Part shown: positions 1 through 6,911 of the stretch, one piece after another
How positions within the stretch are numbered: position 1 is the stretch's first letter
How the letters are laid out: every line of letters begins with the position of its first letter
Origin: Verrucomicrobiota bacterium
Lineage (GTDB): Bacteria > Verrucomicrobiota > Verrucomicrobiia > Verrucomicrobiales > Akkermansiaceae
Direction: 5' to 3'
Assembly: GCA_008932955.1 (NCBI GenBank)
Contig: WBXE01000061.1
Location: forward strand, 1-11,776
Length of the DNA stretch: 11,776 bases
The notes under the pieces: model-generated
What the model was told of the DNA's origin: nothing
What the model saw: only the letters and a program-made list of their open reading frames with translations
Database searches by the model: none
Position numbers and translations under genes: made by a program

Positions 1-30
1 AAATGTGGTGGCTCCAAATGTGGTGGCTCC
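1..30. repeat. 15-bp perfect tandem duplication at window edge
   Basis: The unit AAATGTGGTGGCTCC occurs twice without a mismatch and the array may continue to the left of the window. One forward frame reads it as a pentapeptide Asn-Val-Val-Ala-Pro twice followed by a TAG at 32-34, so it could be the end of an upstream gene. It could equally be an intergenic minisatellite. The sequence in view cannot decide between these. Confidence 0.8.
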
Positions 31-91
31 TTAGCGCCCCCGGGCTTTTTCCGGATTGACTTTGCCACAGCGGCGCCGCCATGCTGCCGCC

Positions 92-1105
92 ATGTTCGAC
101 CCTGACCGCTACGATGGCCGCATGCCCTACCGCCGCTGCGGCGACTCCGGCCTGCGCTTGCCGGCTATTTCACTGGGTTTTTGGCACAACTTTGGCGGCA
201 TCGACGATTTTCAAGAGGCCCGCAAAATCATGGGCCGGGCGTTTGACCGCGGCATCACCCATTTCGATCTGGCTAACAGCTACGGCCCGCCGCCGGGCTC
301 CACCGAGGACAACGTTGGGCGCATTCTGGCGGAAGACTTTATTTGCCACCGCGACGAGTTGATCATTTCCACCAAGGCCGGCCACACCATGTGGCGCGGC
401 CCCTACGGCGAATGGGGCTCGCGCAAGCACCTGCTCGCCTCGCTGGATCAATCACTCAAGCGCCTGCGACTCAATTATGTGGATATTTTCTACTCGCATC
501 GTCCGGACCCCGACACCCGCCTCGAGGAAACCATGTCGGCGCTGGCCACGGCGGTCCACAGCGGCAAGGCCTTATACGTCGGTCTATCAAAATACCCGCT
601 CAAGCGCCTCAAGAAAGCCGTGCGCATTCTCAAGGACATGGGCATCCGCTGCCTGGTCTATCAACCGCCCTACTCGCTGCTCAACCGTTGGCCGGAGAGC
701 GCCGGCATCCTCGACTGGCTGGCGGACGAAGGCCTCGGCTGCGTCGTCTTCAGCCCGCTGGCGCAAGGCCTGCTGACTCAAAAATACCTCGACGGCATAC
801 CCGCCGACTCGCGCGCCGCCCGCCCCGAGGGGTTTTTGCAACCCGCACAAGTCAGTGCCCACCAAGCGAAAATTGTCGCCTTGAATGCCCTCGCCGCCGA
901 TCACGGCATGCCCTTGCAGCACCTCGCCCTGCGCTGGGCCCTGCGCTCGCCCAGCGTCACCTCTGCCATCATCGGTGCCCGCAATGTGGCGCAACTCGAT
1001 GATTCGCTCGACGCCATCCAGGCTGAACCCCTCAGCGATAGCCTGCTCGCCGCTATTGACATGATCGCCCCTCCGATTGATCGTGATCGGGACACCGACG
1101 CCTAG
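92..1105 (+). CDS. yghZ: Aldo/keto reductase, YghZ (L-glyceraldehyde 3-phosphate reductase) type
   Basis: This is a 337-residue cytosolic NADPH-dependent aldo/keto reductase of the AKR14/YghZ group, related to Kv-beta proteins. E. coli YghZ reduces L-glyceraldehyde 3-phosphate and other aldehydes such as methylglyoxal. The N-terminus MPYRRCGDSGLRLPAISLG and the phrases ITHFDLANSYGPPPGS, ELIISTKAG, YVDIFYSHRPD and FSPLAQGLLTQKYLDGIP match YghZ closely. The catalytic tetrad is visible as Asp59, Tyr64, Lys95 and His136, and the C-terminal SAIIGARNVAQL is the usual NADPH-binding segment. The ATG at 92 is preferred over an in-frame TTG at 56 because it gives the family's usual N-terminus and length. 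No Shine-Dalgarno precedes either start. The gene stands alone, followed by a 223-nt spacer. A detoxification role is likely from the family; the true substrate is not shown by the sequence. Confidence 0.93.
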   Translation: MFDPDRYDGRMPYRRCGDSGLRLPAISLGFWHNFGGIDDFQEARKIMGRAFDRGITHFDLANSYGPPPGSTEDNVGRILAEDFICHRDELIISTKAGHTMWRGPYGEWGSRKHLLASLDQSLKRLRLNYVDIFYSHRPDPDTRLEETMSALATAVHSGKALYVGLSKYPLKRLKKAVRILKDMGIRCLVYQPPYSLLNRWPESAGILDWLADEGLGCVVFSPLAQGLLTQKYLDGIPADSRAARPEGFLQPAQVSAHQAKIVALNALAADHGMPLQHLALRWALRSPSVTSAIIGARNVAQLDDSLDAIQAEPLSDSLLAAIDMIAPPIDRDRDTDA

Positions 1106-1328
1106 CCTTTGAAAGAAAAATACCAACCACAGATTTCACAGATTCCACAGATAATGAATGAGTTATGTATTATATGGCAGACACCTTTAGGCTGAGCCAA
1201 GGAGTAGATAGATTGTGGTCTCATTTTCCGTGTAATCCTCTTCAATCCGTGAAATCTGTGGTAAACAAACGCCACCACTACCGTTCCCATTTTTCTTTTT
1301 AGCCTAACCACCAGCCCGCCCCACCCCC
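1106..1328. other. Spacer with a composite repeat element, no gene
   Basis: This 223-nt AT-richer spacer lies between the reductase and the DUF5069 gene. It holds no credible gene. A minus-strand open frame across 1102-1311 is only the translation of the repeat element, full of Cys and Ile and without protein-family character. The spacer is mostly occupied by nested inverted repeats, listed separately. The last 12 bases before the DUF5069 start are C-rich with no ribosome binding site. Confidence 0.7.
1112..1298. repeat. Nested inverted-repeat element with 9-nt internal repeats
   Basis: An outer perfect 10-bp inverted repeat is formed by AAAGAAAAAT at 1112-1121 and ATTTTTCTTT at 1289-1298. 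Inside it are 19-bp arms at 1126-1144 and 1244-1262 that are inverted copies with one mismatch; the right arm is AATCCGTGAAATCTGTGGT. The left arm is part of a direct array of the 9-mers CACAGATTT, CACAGATTC and CACAGATAA. The core between the arms has no gene. The layout resembles a small non-autonomous, MITE-like or REP-like element. The terminal T run at 1290-1300 could also help transcription termination. No target-site duplication was identified. Confidence 0.65.
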
Positions 1329-1844
1329 ATGACTTGGAACGACTATTTTCTCACCCTGTTTGACAGTTGCTGCGCCAACTACCACGCCGGCCTGCGCGAT
1401 TTTGAAAAATTCTACACCGGTGAGGACCGCGCGTTTCTCGCCACCATCGGCTATCAAACACGCGAGTTTTTCGATTTTGTCGAGGACTTCTGTGAAACTG
1501 GCGAGCCCAGCGCCTCCACCGCCTTGCTGGTCGCTGGGGTGCGCCGCGATTATTTTCTAACCGTCCAGCAGGGCATCACCAGTCAACACGTCTTCACCTC
1601 CGACGCGCTGCCGAGCTTCGGCCACCAACTCGAAGGCCTCGCCTATCTGCCGCGCATCCTCGCCAAGGCCCGCGCCAAACTCCGCGGCGAACTCGACCCG
1701 GATATCATGTTCGGCTGTGGCGGCGACCGCAATTTCCTCAGCAAGCACGGCTTCATCCCGCCCGCGGATTTCCTCCGCCACGTGTGGACCGCCGGCGACA
1801 ACGATGCCCAGCTCGCCGCTTGGGTTAAGGCCCAGAGCGCGTGA
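1329..1844 (+). CDS. DUF5069 domain-containing protein
   Basis: A 171-residue soluble protein, with no signal peptide or membrane segment, is recognised as a DUF5069 member from the phrases LEGLAYLPRILAKARAKLRG, then DPDIMFGCGGDRNFLSKHG and the ending DDAQLAAWV. The family is common in Verrucomicrobiota and has no assigned function. The N-terminal half (residues 1-60) is rich in aromatic and acidic residues; the DUF5069 signature covers roughly residues 95-168. The start ATG is preceded by a C-rich leader with no Shine-Dalgarno. The gene converges with the sugar transporter 64 nt downstream, so they are not co-transcribed. Nothing in the neighbourhood points to a specific role. Family assignment comes from remembered sequence character, not from a search. 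Confidence 0.8.
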   Translation: MTWNDYFLTLFDSCCANYHAGLRDFEKFYTGEDRAFLATIGYQTREFFDFVEDFCETGEPSASTALLVAGVRRDYFLTVQQGITSQHVFTSDALPSFGHQLEGLAYLPRILAKARAKLRGELDPDIMFGCGGDRNFLSKHGFIPPADFLRHVWTAGDNDAQLAAWVKAQSA

Positions 1845-1906
1845 GCGAATGGGCAAGTTCTTCAGAACCGGATTGATTGGCGGCAGGCTCAGCCTTGGTT
1901 CGCTCA
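1842..1906. terminator. Possible bidirectional stem-loop between convergent genes
   Basis: An 8-bp perfect inverted repeat, TGAGCGAA at 1842-1849 and TTCGCTCA at 1899-1906, encloses the 64-nt gap between the DUF5069 and transporter stop codons. The left arm begins on the DUF5069 TGA stop itself. Two small hairpins lie inside: GTTC/GAAC near 1857-1868 and AGGCT/AGCCT near 1885-1895. No uninterrupted T tract follows on either strand, so this is at best a weak intrinsic terminator. Confidence 0.35.
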
Positions 1907-1908
1907 TC

Positions 1909-3681
1909 TTAGCCCCTCTTGTGTTTTCCCTCAAAATGCTCGGCGATCTCCTCGAGCGTCTTGCCCTTGGTTTCCGGTAGGAAAAACGCCGCCGTGATGA
2001 AATACACCACCGTGCAGGCAGCAAACCCGAAAAACATGGTGCCGTAGCCGTATTTGCCCACCGTCGGCAGAAACACCGCCGCGATGACCGTGGAGACCAC
2101 CTGATTGATCACCAGCGCAATGGCCATGCCGTTGGAGCGGATGCGGGTGGGCATCAATTCGGATAGAGCCAACCACACGCACACGCCCGGGCCGACGGCA
2201 AAAAATGCCATGAAACAAAAAATACACAAGGCGGTGAGCCAGCCGCTGCTGGCGCTGGGGACTGGGGTGACCAGGGCATTCTCGATAGTCAAGGGGGCCA
2301 CCAAGGCGGCATCGAGCTTACCTAAGGGATTATCGAAAAACGCCTTCACCTTGTTGTCCGGCACGGACTTGCCGCGCTCAATTGCGATCTCAGTGAGCTT
2401 GTCATCGGAACGCAGCACCTTGGTCGCCGAGCGAAAATCCCCGTAGGAATAAATGATGATCATCGTGCTCACCTCTCCGGCACCCGCCTTGCCGGCCAGC
2501 AAACTAGCCACCATCGCTTGGTCGAAATTCATTTTCAACGATTGGTCGGCGGTGACCATCGCCTGTACCGCCGCCGCGCAATCGACGCGTTGTTTTTCCG
2601 TCTTGCTGAACATGAGCGCGGCACACACCAACGAGGCGATGATGCCGGCACTGCCCAGTGATAATAAGAACTTGCGGCCTTTCTTGTCCACCAACATGAC
2701 ACCCACCATGGTGACGAGGAAATTCACCGAGGTGAGGATCACGTAGCCCCAGTGCGCTGCCACGTCGGATAGACCCGCCTGAATCAGAATGGTGGCATTG
2801 TAGCCGATGATCGAATTGACCCCGGTGGCTTGATTGCAGGCAAGAATCACGCAGGCCATCAAAAACGGGATGAGGTATTTGCGCCGCAGCAGCGACTCCT
2901 TGGTGCGGGTGCCATTGGTGGTTTGCGCGGCCTCGTGGGCGGCGGCCGTGGCCATCTCCTGCATCTCAAGCTCCGCCTCGGCCGGAGTACGCGAGCGCAA
3001 CAGGGCGAGTTTGGCAGCCTCCTTGCGGCCCTTGCGGAACAACCAGCGCGGCGACTCCGACACCATCGAAGCCCCGATTACAAACAACACACCCGGCGGC
3101 AGCGAGACCCAGAAAATACTGCGCCAGGCGAGGTTCTTTGCAGCAAACAATTTAGTGGCATCGCCTGCCAGCTCGACCTTGCCCAGCCACACGCTGAAGC
3201 CCATAGCAATGAGCGCGGCGGCCACGATGCCAAGCGTCAGCAACCATTGGAAAATGCCGGTGCCTTTGCCGCGGTTGGCCGCGCCCAGACATTCCGCCAG
3301 GTACAGCGGCACCGCCACCCCCACAAAGCCGGCGCTGATGCCTTGCAGCAAGCGGCCCAGCACCAGCGGCCCAAACCCATGCGAGAGGGCAATCATCGGA
3401 ATGCTCGCTACAAATAGAATGCCGCTGATGATCATCATCGGCTTGCGCCCCAGCCAATCCGAGAGCAAACCCGAAAACAACGTCGAGATCACACTGCCGG
3501 CCAGCACCGCCGCTACAATGAAGGACAGATCCCCCGCACTCAGCCCCGAGGTGGCTTGCAGATAGGGCAGAGCGCCGGCAATGATCCCTACGTCAATCCC
3601 GTACAGCAAGCCTCCCAAGCCGGCTACCAGCAATAAAAAACGATTGTAGGCGGTAACGCTGGATGCTTGGGGACGGGTCAT
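1909..3681 (-). CDS. Sugar porter family MFS transporter with extended periplasmic loop
   Basis: A 590-residue inner-membrane transporter of the major facilitator superfamily, sugar porter family (TC 2.A.1.1), probably a sugar:proton symporter. Family motifs in order are the TM1 glycine stretch (residues 20-36), DWLGRK in the loop after TM2 (75-80), PLYLAE in TM4 (125-130), SESPRWLFRKGRKEAA after TM6 (208-223), NQATGVNSIIGYNATI in TM7 (283-298), VDKKGRK after TM8 (331-337) and PETKGKTLEEIAEHF at the C-terminus (569-583). Typical members are about 450-500 residues. The excess comes mainly from about 115 residues (roughly 361-478) between TM9 and TM10, with a minor insertion around 164-184. The start ATG lacks a Shine-Dalgarno. 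The gene is transcribed away from the TPR gene and stands alone. The sugar cannot be read from the sequence. Confidence 0.93.
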   Translation of the reverse strand: MTRPQASSVTAYNRFLLLVAGLGGLLYGIDVGIIAGALPYLQATSGLSAGDLSFIVAAVLAGSVISTLFSGLLSDWLGRKPMMIISGILFVASIPMIALSHGFGPLVLGRLLQGISAGFVGVAVPLYLAECLGAANRGKGTGIFQWLLTLGIVAAALIAMGFSVWLGKVELAGDATKLFAAKNLAWRSIFWVSLPPGVLFVIGASMVSESPRWLFRKGRKEAAKLALLRSRTPAEAELEMQEMATAAAHEAAQTTNGTRTKESLLRRKYLIPFLMACVILACNQATGVNSIIGYNATILIQAGLSDVAAHWGYVILTSVNFLVTMVGVMLVDKKGRKFLLSLGSAGIIASLVCAALMFSKTEKQRVDCAAAVQAMVTADQSLKMNFDQAMVASLLAGKAGAGEVSTMIIIYSYGDFRSATKVLRSDDKLTEIAIERGKSVPDNKVKAFFDNPLGKLDAALVAPLTIENALVTPVPSASSGWLTALCIFCFMAFFAVGPGVCVWLALSELMPTRIRSNGMAIALVINQVVSTVIAAVFLPTVGKYGYGTMFFGFAACTVVYFITAAFFLPETKGKTLEEIAEHFEGKHKRG

Positions 3682-3705
3682 GTTTGCAGGTAGGTTTCGC
3701 CCAAA

Positions 3706-3734
3706 ATGCTAGCCCCCCCGCAACAGAGGGACAA
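3706..3734 (-). promoter_or_regulatory. Weak sigma70-like promoter candidate for the sugar transporter
   Basis: On the minus strand, TTGTCC (3734-3729) is followed after exactly 17 nt by TAGCAT (3711-3706), about 25 nt upstream of the transporter start. Each hexamer matches the consensus at only four of six positions. The spacer contains a run of seven G on this strand (C at 3713-3719). The same 144-nt divergent region would also hold the promoter of the TPR gene, for which only a poor TTGCGC box near 3754 is visible. Confidence 0.22.
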
Positions 3735-3825
3735 TTCCAGATTTCAGTAATTTTGCGCTGGCGGCAGCTCCCGCCTCAAAATCCCCTTGCATCCGCCCAC
3801 CAGCCGCCCCAGCCTACGCCCTCCC

Positions 3826-6012
3826 ATGCTGAATCGCTCAACCCATTGTCGGCGCTTTCTGGCAGCCTTGCTGGCGGGGGTGGCGTTGGCTTGGGCCGGG
3901 CTGAGAGGTGAGAGTCAGGCGCAAGCCCCGCCGCCGGTCGCGTCGGCTCAGTTCGACCCATCAGACGTTTATTTTCAGGCCTATTTAGAAATCCGTTCCG
4001 CCGAGCAATACGCCACTGACGAGAACTTCCTCGCTGCCCTCGGCAAATGCGAGCAAGCCACCAAGCTGCTCAACTCAGTGGCCACCTACTACCCACAGTG
4101 GAAGCCCGCAATGGTCGCCGGGCGTGCCGCCAAAACCCGCGAAACCATCGCCCAACTCCGGCCCAAGGCCGAGGCCCAGCGCAACAAACAACAACGCGTC
4201 GTCGCCGAACTCGAAGGCGGCCAGAAAAATCCCGCTCGCGCCGCCAACCCGCCGCCTGTCGCGCCGCCGCCAAGCATCCTCAAGGTGGACCCCTTGACCG
4301 AACGCCGCCTCCATGAAAATGAGGCGGAGGTCGCGCGCTTGCGCAAACTCCTGCATGACTCAATCACCCCACCAGCGGAAGTGGCCCGCAATGCCGAGCA
4401 CCTGCGCGATCTCGAGCAGTTGCGGGATTCACTCAAAGACCAGTTGCGGGCCGCCGAGGCCAACGCCGAAAACCTGCGCTCCCGCCTCGCCAAGGCCCCC
4501 GTCGAAAGTGAAGTCAACGGCCTGAATCAACGCATCGAAAAACTCGAACAAGAGCGCGAGGCGATGGCCATGGCCCTCACCCAAAGCCGCAGCGAACACA
4601 CCAAGTCACTCTCCAAGGTCGCCATCCTTGAAGCCGACCTTAAAGTCGCGTCGCAACGCGCCGCCGACCTCCAGCGCGATCTGGACCTCCAACGCAAAAC
4701 CGCCAATGCCACCGTCTCGGGCATGCGCCGTCAACTCCAGTCACTCCAAGAGTCCCTCACCAAAAAAACCCAGGCCCTCGCCGCTGCCAACCAGCAAATC
4801 GGCGGCCTCCAACAACAACTCCAACAAAGCCACGACGCCTTCACCCAACTCCGCGATGAACGCGACGACTTGGTCGCCGAGCGCGATCAAATGAAGGCCC
4901 TCCTCAAACTCAACGAAGCTGGCCGCGTCCAAGACTTGATCGAACAAAATATGGGCCTCGCCAAAAACCTGCGCGAGAAATCCGAGGCGCTCGATGCCCT
5001 CAACCGCGACAACAACGCCACCAAAGACGATTTCACCGATGCCTTGCGCGACCTTGCCGTAGCCAAGTCCCAGATCAACCGCCTCAATCAGGACCGCCGA
5101 GCCCAAGACAAACGCCTCGCCGACCTCGAAAATCGTCTCAAACAAGAACAAAGCCTCCTTGCCAGCGCCAGCGCCAGCGCTGCCGACCCCGCCGAGCTTG
5201 AAACGCTGCGTGGCATCATCAAGCGCCAACTCATCACCCAGGAGCGCCGCCACCAAGCCAGCCAAATCCTCGTCGAAGCCGCCAAACAACTCGGTGCCTC
5301 CGATGCCAATGTCAGCAGTGCCATCTCCTTGCTCGAAGGCGACGAAATCCCACTCTCCGTCGATGAACAGCGCCTCCTCGCCGGACGTGCCGATATCGAG
5401 TTGATCGCTCCATCCGCCAAAAACCTCCAGACCGACGCCCAATCCAACCTCCATTCCAGCAAAAATATTGAGGTCTATGACCGCGCGGCCACCAAGGCTT
5501 TTACTTCCGATCGCCTGCTGCCCGCCCGCGAGCTGTTCCAACTCATCCTCGAAGACCACCCCGGCCACGTCTCCTCCCTGTGCAAACTCGGCGTGGTCGA
5601 CCTCCGCCTCAACGACCCCGCCGCCGCCGCCGATACCTTCCGCCGCGCCATCCAGCTCGATGACAACAACCCCTACGCCCACCGCATGCTCGGCGTCGCC
5701 CGCATGGCCCTCGGCGATATTTCCGCCGCCGAACAGAGTGTGCGCCACAGCATGGCCCTCGCCCCCGACGACGCCAAAACCCAGAACCTGCTAGCCACCA
5801 TCGTCTATCGCCTCGGCCGCCCCTCCGAAAGCGAAGCTCTCTACAAAGATGCCATCCGCACCGATCCCATCCCTAGCGAACCCTATTTCAACCTCGCCCT
5901 GCTCTACGCCCACCGCAAACACTTCCATGATGCCCGCAGCTACTATCATCAAGCCCTCGAGCGCGGCGCTCTCCCAGATGCCAAACTCGAACAATCTATC
6001 AACTCCCACTGA
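3826..6012 (+). CDS. Exported coiled-coil and TPR protein
   Basis: This 728-residue protein begins with a signal peptide: Arg9-Arg10, then hydrophobic FLAALLAGVALAWAGL, with likely cleavage after AQA near residue 34. Residues 48-112 form a helical repeat-like region (YLEIRSAEQYATDENFLAAL, then YYPQWKPAMVAGRAAKTRE) of a kind seen in verrucomicrobial TPR proteins. A proline-rich linker (140-151) leads to a long Gln/Arg/Glu-rich coiled coil, about residues 155-445. A second linker region precedes five TPR-like units from about 551 to 715. It probably acts as a periplasmic or envelope scaffold holding partner proteins; no catalytic motif is visible. The ATG at 3826 is chosen over an in-frame TTG at 3787 because it puts the basic n-region of the signal peptide at the start. 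A lipoprotein gene follows after 37 nt, suggesting co-transcription. The function is an inference from domains. Confidence 0.85.
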   Translation: MLNRSTHCRRFLAALLAGVALAWAGLRGESQAQAPPPVASAQFDPSDVYFQAYLEIRSAEQYATDENFLAALGKCEQATKLLNSVATYYPQWKPAMVAGRAAKTRETIAQLRPKAEAQRNKQQRVVAELEGGQKNPARAANPPPVAPPPSILKVDPLTERRLHENEAEVARLRKLLHDSITPPAEVARNAEHLRDLEQLRDSLKDQLRAAEANAENLRSRLAKAPVESEVNGLNQRIEKLEQEREAMAMALTQSRSEHTKSLSKVAILEADLKVASQRAADLQRDLDLQRKTANATVSGMRRQLQSLQESLTKKTQALAAANQQIGGLQQQLQQSHDAFTQLRDERDDLVAERDQMKALLKLNEAGRVQDLIEQNMGLAKNLREKSEALDALNRDNNATKDDFTDALRDLAVAKSQINRLNQDRRAQDKRLADLENRLKQEQSLLASASASAADPAELETLRGIIKRQLITQERRHQASQILVEAAKQLGASDANVSSAISLLEGDEIPLSVDEQRLLAGRADIELIAPSAKNLQTDAQSNLHSSKNIEVYDRAATKAFTSDRLLPARELFQLILEDHPGHVSSLCKLGVVDLRLNDPAAAADTFRRAIQLDDNNPYAHRMLGVARMALGDISAAEQSVRHSMALAPDDAKTQNLLATIVYRLGRPSESEALYKDAIRTDPIPSEPYFNLALLYAHRKHFHDARSYYHQALERGALPDAKLEQSINSH

Positions 6013-6017
6013 TGGAA

Positions 6018-6052
6018 GAAAATTGGAAATCTGCAATTAAAAATTGAAAATG
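6018..6052. repeat. AT-rich repeated-word spacer before the lipoprotein gene
   Basis: The 37-nt spacer between the TPR stop and the lipoprotein start is almost entirely A/T and repeats the words AAAATTG, GGAAAT and AAAATTGAAAAT with imperfect copies. It supplies no Shine-Dalgarno; the lipoprotein ATG at 6050 lies at its right edge. Its low complexity contrasts with the GC-rich genes on both sides. Confidence 0.45.
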
Positions 6053-6661
6053 AGATTTCTCGCCATGTTCCGTTTTGCCCTGCTGCTCTCGCTTTCGTTC
6101 TTGGCATCTTGCGCCAAGCATCCGTTGGCCGACGCGCCCGCCTCCCCCGCCGCGGCTAAATCCATGTCGCAACGCTTCAACGGCCCAGCCCTCAAGCCAG
6201 CCAGCAACGGTCAATGGCCCGAAGATGTGAAGAAATTCACTGCGTTTGATAGCGAACGCAAATCGGCCTATTTCACCGAAAAATCTACCCTCGGCAAGTC
6301 CTACAAGACAGCAGCCTATGCCAAAACCGAGTGGGGAGGCCAGACCAAGGAAGTGTCAAAAAAATCCTACGTTGGCAACACCGACGGTCAGCGTTTCAAC
6401 ACTCCGTCACGCATCCAGCACGATAACGCCCACGAGTCGGGCGCCGCTGCGGCCGTCCCCGACGCTTACCAAACCGGCAATTACCAGACATCCAGTGCCC
6501 ACGAGAACGGGGCCAAACGCTTCGCCAAACCCTCCAACGCCCAAGTGGATGCACGCCGCGGGGTTTTTCCCGAACCTGAAGTTAGCTCATGGAAACAAGA
6601 GCGCTCCCTCGATCTGAAAGCCACCAAGAGCCTTCTTGGCCATGATGGCGCTCAAGAGTGA
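6050..6661 (+). CDS. Putative outer-membrane lipoprotein of unknown function
   Basis: The 203-residue product starts with a hydrophobic signal (MFRFALLLSLSFLASC) ending in a lipobox Leu-Ala-Ser-Cys with the modified cysteine at residue 21. Alanine follows the Cys, not Asp, which in proteobacterial systems favours outer-membrane sorting. The mature part is polar, rich in Ala, Ser, Lys, Asn and Gln, with no further membrane segment. It carries short recurring motifs: Arg-Phe-Asn/Ala before a Pro (near residues 42, 115 and 157) and a loose duplication of AHESG/AHENG. No known family was recognised. Alternative starts are TTG 6044 and ATG 6065; ATG 6050 is favoured as the first ATG. It follows the exported TPR protein by 37 nt, so the two probably act together at the envelope. 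This pairing is an inference. Confidence 0.75.
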   Translation: MRFLAMFRFALLLSLSFLASCAKHPLADAPASPAAAKSMSQRFNGPALKPASNGQWPEDVKKFTAFDSERKSAYFTEKSTLGKSYKTAAYAKTEWGGQTKEVSKKSYVGNTDGQRFNTPSRIQHDNAHESGAAAAVPDAYQTGNYQTSSAHENGAKRFAKPSNAQVDARRGVFPEPEVSSWKQERSLDLKATKSLLGHDGAQE

Positions 6662-6722
6662 ATCGGCGGAAGCGTCCCCTCGCAACCAGCCCACTTCAAC
6701 AATCGCCGCTCCCACTCGCCAC

Positions 6723-6748
6723 CCAGCGCCGGCGTCATGGGGCGCTGG
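6723..6748. terminator. Hairpin in convergent spacer, possible terminator
   Basis: A perfect 8-bp GC-rich stem, CCAGCGCC at 6723-6730 with GGCGCTGG at 6741-6748, encloses a 10-nt loop. It lies 62 nt past the lipoprotein stop. There is no T tract after it on either strand, so intrinsic termination is uncertain; transcript-end protection is another possibility. Confidence 0.4.
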
Positions 6749-6813
6749 CTTCAGCCGGCATGCCCATGATGCGCTCAAGCAAGGGCGTCATGCGGCAACT
6801 CTTTCTCGTTCCA

Positions 6814-6845
6814 TGGGCTGCCGGGCAGGATGCCCGCATGGCCCA
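6814..6845. terminator. Second interrupted hairpin in convergent spacer
   Basis: An outer 5-bp stem TGGGC/GCCCA and an inner 6-bp stem CGGGCA/TGCCCG with a GGA loop are separated by a small internal loop. It lies about 67 nt beyond the stop of the minus-strand cytochrome gene and could mark the end of that operon. No T tract accompanies it. Confidence 0.35.
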
Positions 6846-6911
6846 GCCCCTTGTGCATACCATGGGCGGGAGTACAAGAATGTCCCCTGCCTTTAATGCT
6901 TGTGCCCTTAC

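Larger units (their letters stand above)
6662..6911. other. Convergent spacer, hairpin-rich, no convincing gene
   Basis: This 250-nt stretch separates the lipoprotein stop from the stop of the minus-strand cytochrome. Forward open frames cross it (for example 6658-7002) but have no start context, no family character and overlap the cytochrome antisense. The stretch holds two strong hairpins listed separately, a palindrome GGCATGCC at 6757-6764 and a 9-nt direct repeat GGCGTCATG at 6731 and 6784. It is probably a transcription-end region for two converging operons. Confidence 0.6.

Noticed and set aside
31..55. Possible terminator GCCCCCGGGC followed by TTTTT left of the reductase
   Set aside because: The self-complementary stretch leaves only a two-base loop, so no viable stem-loop of adequate size forms; no upstream gene is visible to test it.
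56..91. In-frame TTG start at 56 for the aldo/keto reductase
   Set aside because: The extra residues TLPQRRRHAAA do not match the family, whereas the ATG at 92 gives the standard YghZ-type N-terminus.
1102..1311. Minus-strand frame of 69 codons in the reductase/DUF5069 spacer
   Set aside because: It lies almost wholly within the inverted-repeat element and its Cys/Ile-rich sequence reflects the repeat word, not a protein.
2830..3565. Plus-strand open frames of 195 and 243 codons inside the sugar transporter
   Set aside because: They are antisense shadows of a gene with clear MFS motifs and lack any protein-family character.
4741..5748. Long minus-strand open frame of 335 codons inside the TPR gene
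   Set aside because: It is Gly/Glu/Val-rich antisense of the strongly biased coiled-coil gene, with no family motifs; the plus-strand protein has a signal peptide and TPR units.
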